Shown: positions 60,209-64,000 of the stretch, in pieces | Layout of the letters: every line of letters begins with the position of its first letter | How positions within the stretch are numbered: position 1 is the stretch's first letter | Assembly: GCA_905221605.1 (NCBI GenBank) | Contig: CAJNDS010002796.1 | Coordinates: 120,001 to 184,000 of the forward strand | Direction: 5' to 3' | Source: Symbiodinium natans | Taxonomy: Eukaryota; Sar; Dinophyceae; Suessiales; Symbiodiniaceae | DNA length: 64,000 nt | Program-made: the position numbers and the translations under genes | Notes under the pieces: model-generated | The model's input: only the letters and a program-made list of their open reading frames with translations | Told to the model about the DNA's origin: nothing | The model's database searches: none

Positions 60209-61800
60209 ATGAAGTTCCTCCATGACGTCGAAGACGAGGACGAGGATGAGGAGGAAGAAGAAGAGGACTCCGAGCTAGTCCCTGAAGCCTCGGGCGCTGG
60301 AGGCGACAGTCCGCCGCGGGTGGACATCAGCGCCGCGGCTAGGAAGCTGGCCATGGTCCCTACCAGTGCTGCCTATGTCCCTGCTACGGCACCAGAGTCC
60401 CGCCCGGCGGGACCGTCCGGTTCGCCGTCGACAGCAGGTTCGGTGCCAGGCACCGCAGAGGGCTTGCAGGCGGAGCTGCGCGCGATTTTCCGTCCAGACC
60501 AAGAACCGGTCGCGGACGACTTGACGCGCGTTTCGCGGATTGTCCTTGCGCTGAAGGCGCATGGAGTCACGGTGAGCTCCCGTGACCTTGACGCCTTCAG
60601 CACCAAAGCCACCCTTGCGGATGAGTTCTCCAAGATAGGCGGGGACTGGCATCCGACAAAGATGGTCCGTCGGCTGCGGACCGAGAATCTTGCGCGGTGG
60701 CGAGAACCCCGAAGACGCAGAGGAGATTCAGCGCGAAATCCAATGCATCGGGGAGCAAATCCTCGCGTTGGGGGGAAAAGAAAGCTTGAGCGCTCCCCGT
60801 CCGATGTGCCAGTCGAAGCCGTGGGGCCGCGTTCCCCAGGGCTCCCACAGTCTGCGACTGCAAGTGGGTTGGGGGTAGGATTGAACCGTGGAGGTTTGCA
60901 CGCTGCAGAGGTTGCAGGTGGTCCTTCCGCGGCCCGTGACCTGGGCGCGACGACGGCGCCCTTTGCGCGCGAAGCTTGCAGCGCTGGAGATGGAGATAGA
61001 AGCCCTGAAGCGAGGTTCAGACGGCGGAGGTTCGCAGACCGGGTCCCAAAACCCGGCGGGCGATTTTGCCGCCGCACTCGCCGCCCAAACTGAAGCGCTG
61101 AAAGAAGCGTCAGCGCAGAGGGGCGGGCAAAGCTCCACGACGGTCAAAACTGACCTCACGTGGCCGACGCTGACCGACGACAAGTCGGACGCGCGAGACG
61201 TTGTCCTGTTCTACGAGGAGTTCGAGGCACTGGCCAACAACTGTCGCGGTCTGAGTGCGCGCGAGAAGCTGCTAGCGCTACGCGGGCGCTGCCGCGGCTC
61301 GCGCATAAAGACGCACACGAACGCGTTCGCGCGGCGTGGAAGTCGGGAGAGGTCCACAGGCGGTGTACGACCGCATCAAGAACAAGCACTTGATTCGAGG
61401 AATCGCGGGAGAAAAGAGAAGTCCGCGTGGATGGTGAGCATGCCTCTGTTTGACGTAACGACAGCGGTTGTGGCCTGGCGATCCCAAGGATGGCGGGCTG
61501 CGAGGGCCGCAGACTTGGAAGGAGAGCCACAAGGTCGTCTTGGACTACGAACAGAGGGAAGCAGCTCACCGGGCTGTTTCCCACTCTGTGTACTCAGCGA
61601 CCGGCTCTCCGAGCGACCCGTCGGTCGCGCTAGCCGAGGCTTGGAAGGAGATTAAGAGCCCAAGGCCGCCGCCAAGGCTGCTGCGAAAGGCTGGCGCGGA
61701 CCAGACGTTTGCCGCTGCGTCGAAGGGAGCTGGCAAAGGAGCGGACAAGAAGATCTGCTTCCACTTTTCGCAGAAAAGCTCTCGCGGCCAAGAAGGGTGA
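60209..61800 (+). pseudogene. Gag-like region with frameshifts
   Basis: 60209-61093 encodes an acidic start (poly-Asp/Glu), a Pro/Ala/Ser-rich linker and a basic segment (residues about 105-210). The next frame (60888-61655) begins with a coiled-coil-like ALEMEIEALKRG, then TWPTLTDDKSDARDVVLFYE and EFEALANNCRGLSAREKLLA, a pattern seen in dinoflagellate retroelement gag capsid regions. Near 61340-61440 the gag-like reading moves to another phase (PQAVYDRIKNKHL), and near 61510 to a third (HKVVLDYEQREAAHRA, frame 61468-61800). These shifts make it non-functional as read. Confidence 0.55.
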
Positions 61801-62063
61801 CCAAACCTTTTGCCACGGCGAAAGGTAAGGGCAAGGGGAAGGGAGGTGGCAAGGCAAAGGCCAACGCAAAGCCTAAGGCTGCGGCCAAAGGCGCGGCAAA
61901 GCCACCAGGCACTGTTTGCCCCTTTTTCTCCAAGAATGGGTCGTGCAAGAAGGGAGCCAGCTGCGACATGGTCCCTGACGACCTCAGGAGGGACGCCGGC
62001 CTTGCCTGCCAACTGGGCCCCGCCCTCCGGTGCTTCCCTTCGCCGCGTTCAGTGTCCAGATAG
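61797..62063 (+). pseudogene. Lys/Ala-rich frame with a CCCH-like finger
   Basis: After a Lys/Gly/Ala-rich linker the frame contains CPFFSKNGSCKKGASCDMV (C-x7-C-x5-C), as in CCCH zinc fingers of retroelement nucleocapsids, but the expected final His three residues after the last Cys is not there (Val-Pro-Asp-Asp follows). The finger is therefore probably damaged. It leads by a frame change into the protease-like frame. Confidence 0.5.
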
Positions 62064-63100
62064 GCAGCTCAGACGTCCAGGCAGGCGTCTCAGGAGCCGC
62101 AGGACGCGCCGCGGTGCAGCAGCACGCGGACAACGAGCCAGGAGGCTACCAGTACAGGACGGTAGTCCAGGTGCTCGACCGTAAGGTCGAGTGCATGCTC
62201 GACGGATGCGCCGGCGCAAACCACGTGACAGAGGAACTCGTGGTGGGCATGATGAACCGGGCTGCAGAGCTGGGGATCGGCACCGAAGATCCCGGCTTCC
62301 CGGTCGTGAGACTCGAAAAGTGGGTCCACCCCGAATACGTGCATGGCATTGCTTCGGGAGCCCCCGTTCCTCTGAAGGGGGCAGCAGTCTTGCGCGTCAC
62401 GCTGCTGGAAGGCAGGACGGCGGACGACTGTCGCCCCAACACTGAAATTTTCGTGCGATGCAAAATCGCAGCCAGGGGGACGTCCGATTGGCACGGACTG
62501 ATCCTCGGCGGCAGAGCGTTGGACTGCGCCGGAAGGATGGGCCTGGGTTTCAGGCCGGGTCCCGACTTTCACGTCCTCGACACGCTGGGAATCAGGATGC
62601 CCAGATGTGAGGATCACAGCAAGACCCGGAAGGACAGGGCCTATGCCTTTGAAGCGCGGTTGTCAAGCCTGGACGACGCGTCATGCACCGAGCCTGGGGG
62701 CGGAGGTCGTGAGCTTCTCCGCTATGACGGGGAAGAGCCGCTCGAGCTCTCGCCAGGTGATGGGGTGCTGGTGCCAGTCGTGCGGGAGACAGGAGTCTCC
62801 GCAGAGGGATCCCTGTCCGAAGTTGTGCTTCCGGTTGAGTGTGGGGTTGAGGCTGTGCCAGGTCTCTGGCCCACAGGAGAGGGTAAGGGGTTTGTTTTGC
62901 TTGCAGCCCAAGAGTGTGACCACTCTCTCCAGCCGGGCGAGGTTGTTGCGGAAGTGCGTTCCGGCCTCGTCAGCACTGCGGCTTGTGGTTGTGGCGCGAT
63001 TGAGACGGTGTTCGAGTCGGAGCCGTCTCCGCAGGCATGTGCGGATTGTGGGGTCGCCGTTGCTACGGTTGACCATGACCCGTGCTTTGCTTGCGGGTCC
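62030..63100 (+). pseudogene. Aspartic-protease-like domain of the retroelement
   Basis: The frame is open from 62030 to 63604, but meaningful sequence ends near 63100, where the RT frame takes over. The sequence VECMLDGCAGANHVTEELV has the position and surroundings of a retropepsin active site, with Asp-Gly-Cys-Ala-Gly in place of Asp-Thr/Ser-Gly-Ala. It is followed by a glycine-rich strand region (YVHGIASGAPVPLKGAAVLR) and HGLILGGRALDCAGRMGLGF, comparable to the hydrophobic-Gly flap and ILG motif. Near residues 335-365 a CADCG...CFACG pair forms a zinc-ribbon-like motif. The call is by layout; activity is doubtful. Confidence 0.5.
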
Positions 63101-64000
63101 GCGTCCAGGGCCGCGGCAAGAAGCTTCCAAGGTTGTTCCTCGTGTGCGCGGTCCTTTGGGCGGCTGCGTACCGGCGCCAGGATCGGTGTGCTATCGGGCT
63201 TACTTGCTTGGACCACCTTCCAAGCGTCGACAGCTGGTGGGAGGCGCCAGGTGGTTACGCGTCTGTGTGGGGTAGGCGCCCTGCGCAGAAGGACCTTGGG
63301 ACCCTGGCGGTCGAGAAGGCGCCTTACGAAACGTGCTTGCTTCAGCGCGCAGGTGAGGCGTGGCGTCTTTGGGACACGAGGGATTTGCGTGTGGCGGGAA
63401 GCGTTGCGTGCAGCGATGAGGTTCCAGTCACCGAACGCCTCGCGGTCTTTAGGACGCGCAAGGGGCCACGCTGGGCTGGCTGGCGTGAGGGATCGGCCAC
63501 GGCTGGAAGAGGCGCAAGTGACGCTGTGCGCCCAGCAGACGCGGTCGACACGGCGCGCTGCCCGAGCTATCATATCGTGGAGAGCTGGGATATCGACAAG
63601 ATGATCGAAGAGCCTCCAACGGACTATTATTATGAGCAGCTCGCGGCAGATATGCGCGCCCGGCACCCTAAGGCGTGCCCGCACCTCCTCGACCACCTCG
63701 TTTCCTTAGAGGGTTTCCTTGACAAGTCAATCTTGTTTGGGTTCTCTTTTGGGTTCAGCAAGGCCGAAGTTTGTGTCTCCAAAGGTAAGCTCCTAGGACA
63801 CAACATTGGGCGGGACGGGAGTTCGCCTGACGAAGAGCGTTGTCAGGCGGTGATTGACTTTCCCCCGCTCTGGGAGAAGCTTCACATTCAGCAATTTTTG
63901 GGTTGCGCAAATTGGTTGCGCGGCTACCTGCCTGTTGAGTATGGGCACGCAGCCAAGATTTTAGGGCAGTGGCAGAAGCCAGGCGCCGTCTTTCCTGAAG
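63073..64000 (+). CDS. Reverse-transcriptase-like frame, open at the window edge
   Basis: A 309-codon frame opens after a stop at 63070 and continues past the window end. Its last 100 codons read DHLVSLEGFLDKSILFGFSF, then SKAEVCVSKGKLLGHNIGRD, GSSPDEERCQAVIDFPPL and KLHIQQFLGCANWLRGYLP. This is the thumb/connection side of Ty3/gypsy RT (pattern: K-x-F-LGH-x-V-x-x-x-G-I-x-P-D-x-x-K-x-x-A-I-x-x-W-P-x-P ... QFLG-x-x-N-Y-x-R). The first part of the frame (63073-63600) has no motif I know. A YxDD catalytic box is not seen upstream in this frame. Confidence 0.55.

Larger units (their letters stand above)
59713..64000 (+). mobile_element. Decayed Ty3/gypsy-like retroelement (5' part; runs off the window)
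   Basis: Order on the plus strand: a Cys-motif frame (59970-60170), a gag-like acidic then basic frame (60209-61093), a shifted gag continuation (60888-61655, then 61468-61800), a Cys-rich finger (61890-61985), an aspartic-protease-like frame (62030-63100) and a reverse-transcriptase-like frame (63073-64000). The order gag, finger, protease, RT fits a Ty3/gypsy-type element. Coding continuity needs at least four frame changes, which indicates decay (or, for one of them, programmed frameshifting). LTRs could not be identified within the window. Its GC content is visibly higher than that of the surrounding sequence. Confidence 0.7.

Noticed and set aside
60375-63696. Long minus-strand frames opposite the retroelement (for example 60373-61077 and 62722-63696)
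   Set aside because: They are antisense to gag, protease and RT-like frames in GC-rich DNA and have no motifs of their own.

Overview
The window looks like nuclear DNA of a photosynthetic (peridinin-type) dinoflagellate, most likely a Suessiales relative such as Symbiodiniaceae or Polarella. This rests on sequence features, not on a database search: (i) four tandem intronless nuclear genes for photosystem I subunit XI (PsaL) with an N-terminal presequence; (ii) spliceosomal genes whose introns mostly start GC or GA instead of GT, with AG|G at every resolved acceptor; (iii) a relic of the dinoflagellate spliced leader in genomic DNA; (iv) interstitial CCCTAAA-type telomere-like arrays; (v) low gene density with abundant micro- and minisatellites.

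Layout. 1-3.4 kb: no recognisable gene, one degenerate telomere-like array. 3.5-11.3 kb: a tandem pair of soluble FAD-dependent fumarate-reductase genes (minus strand, 18 and 17 resolved coding exons, both ending in Ser-Lys-Leu). I reconstructed the splicing exon by exon. Each set of exons joins into the same 502-residue open frame, lacking only the short 5' exon with the start codon. 11.3-24 kb: mostly gene-poor, with minisatellites, one NHL-like exon near 16.9 kb and scattered exon-like open stretches. 24.2-25.4 kb: exons of an NHL-repeat beta-propeller gene. 26.0-28.1 kb: a long exon encoding a multidomain protein ending in an ATP-grasp domain. 30.1-33.6 kb: a multi-exon MFS sugar-porter gene. 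33.6-41.1 kb: repeats and unassigned sequence. 41.2-47.2 kb: four PsaL copies. 47.3-59.1 kb: unrecognised sequence with exon-like open stretches. 59.09-59.62 kb: an exceptionally long ACT/TAC microsatellite. 59.7-64.0 kb: a decayed Ty3/gypsy-like retroelement on the plus strand, running off the window.

Every recognisable host gene is on the minus strand, as expected for a dinoflagellate unidirectional gene cluster; only the retroelement is on the plus strand. The genes do not form an obvious pathway. PsaL belongs to the plastid, the fumarate reductase carries a peroxisome-type C-terminus, and the MFS protein is membrane transport. Limits: no alignments or searches were run. Domain calls come from motif recognition, and outside the fumarate reductases, PsaL and part of the NHL gene the exon boundaries are incomplete.
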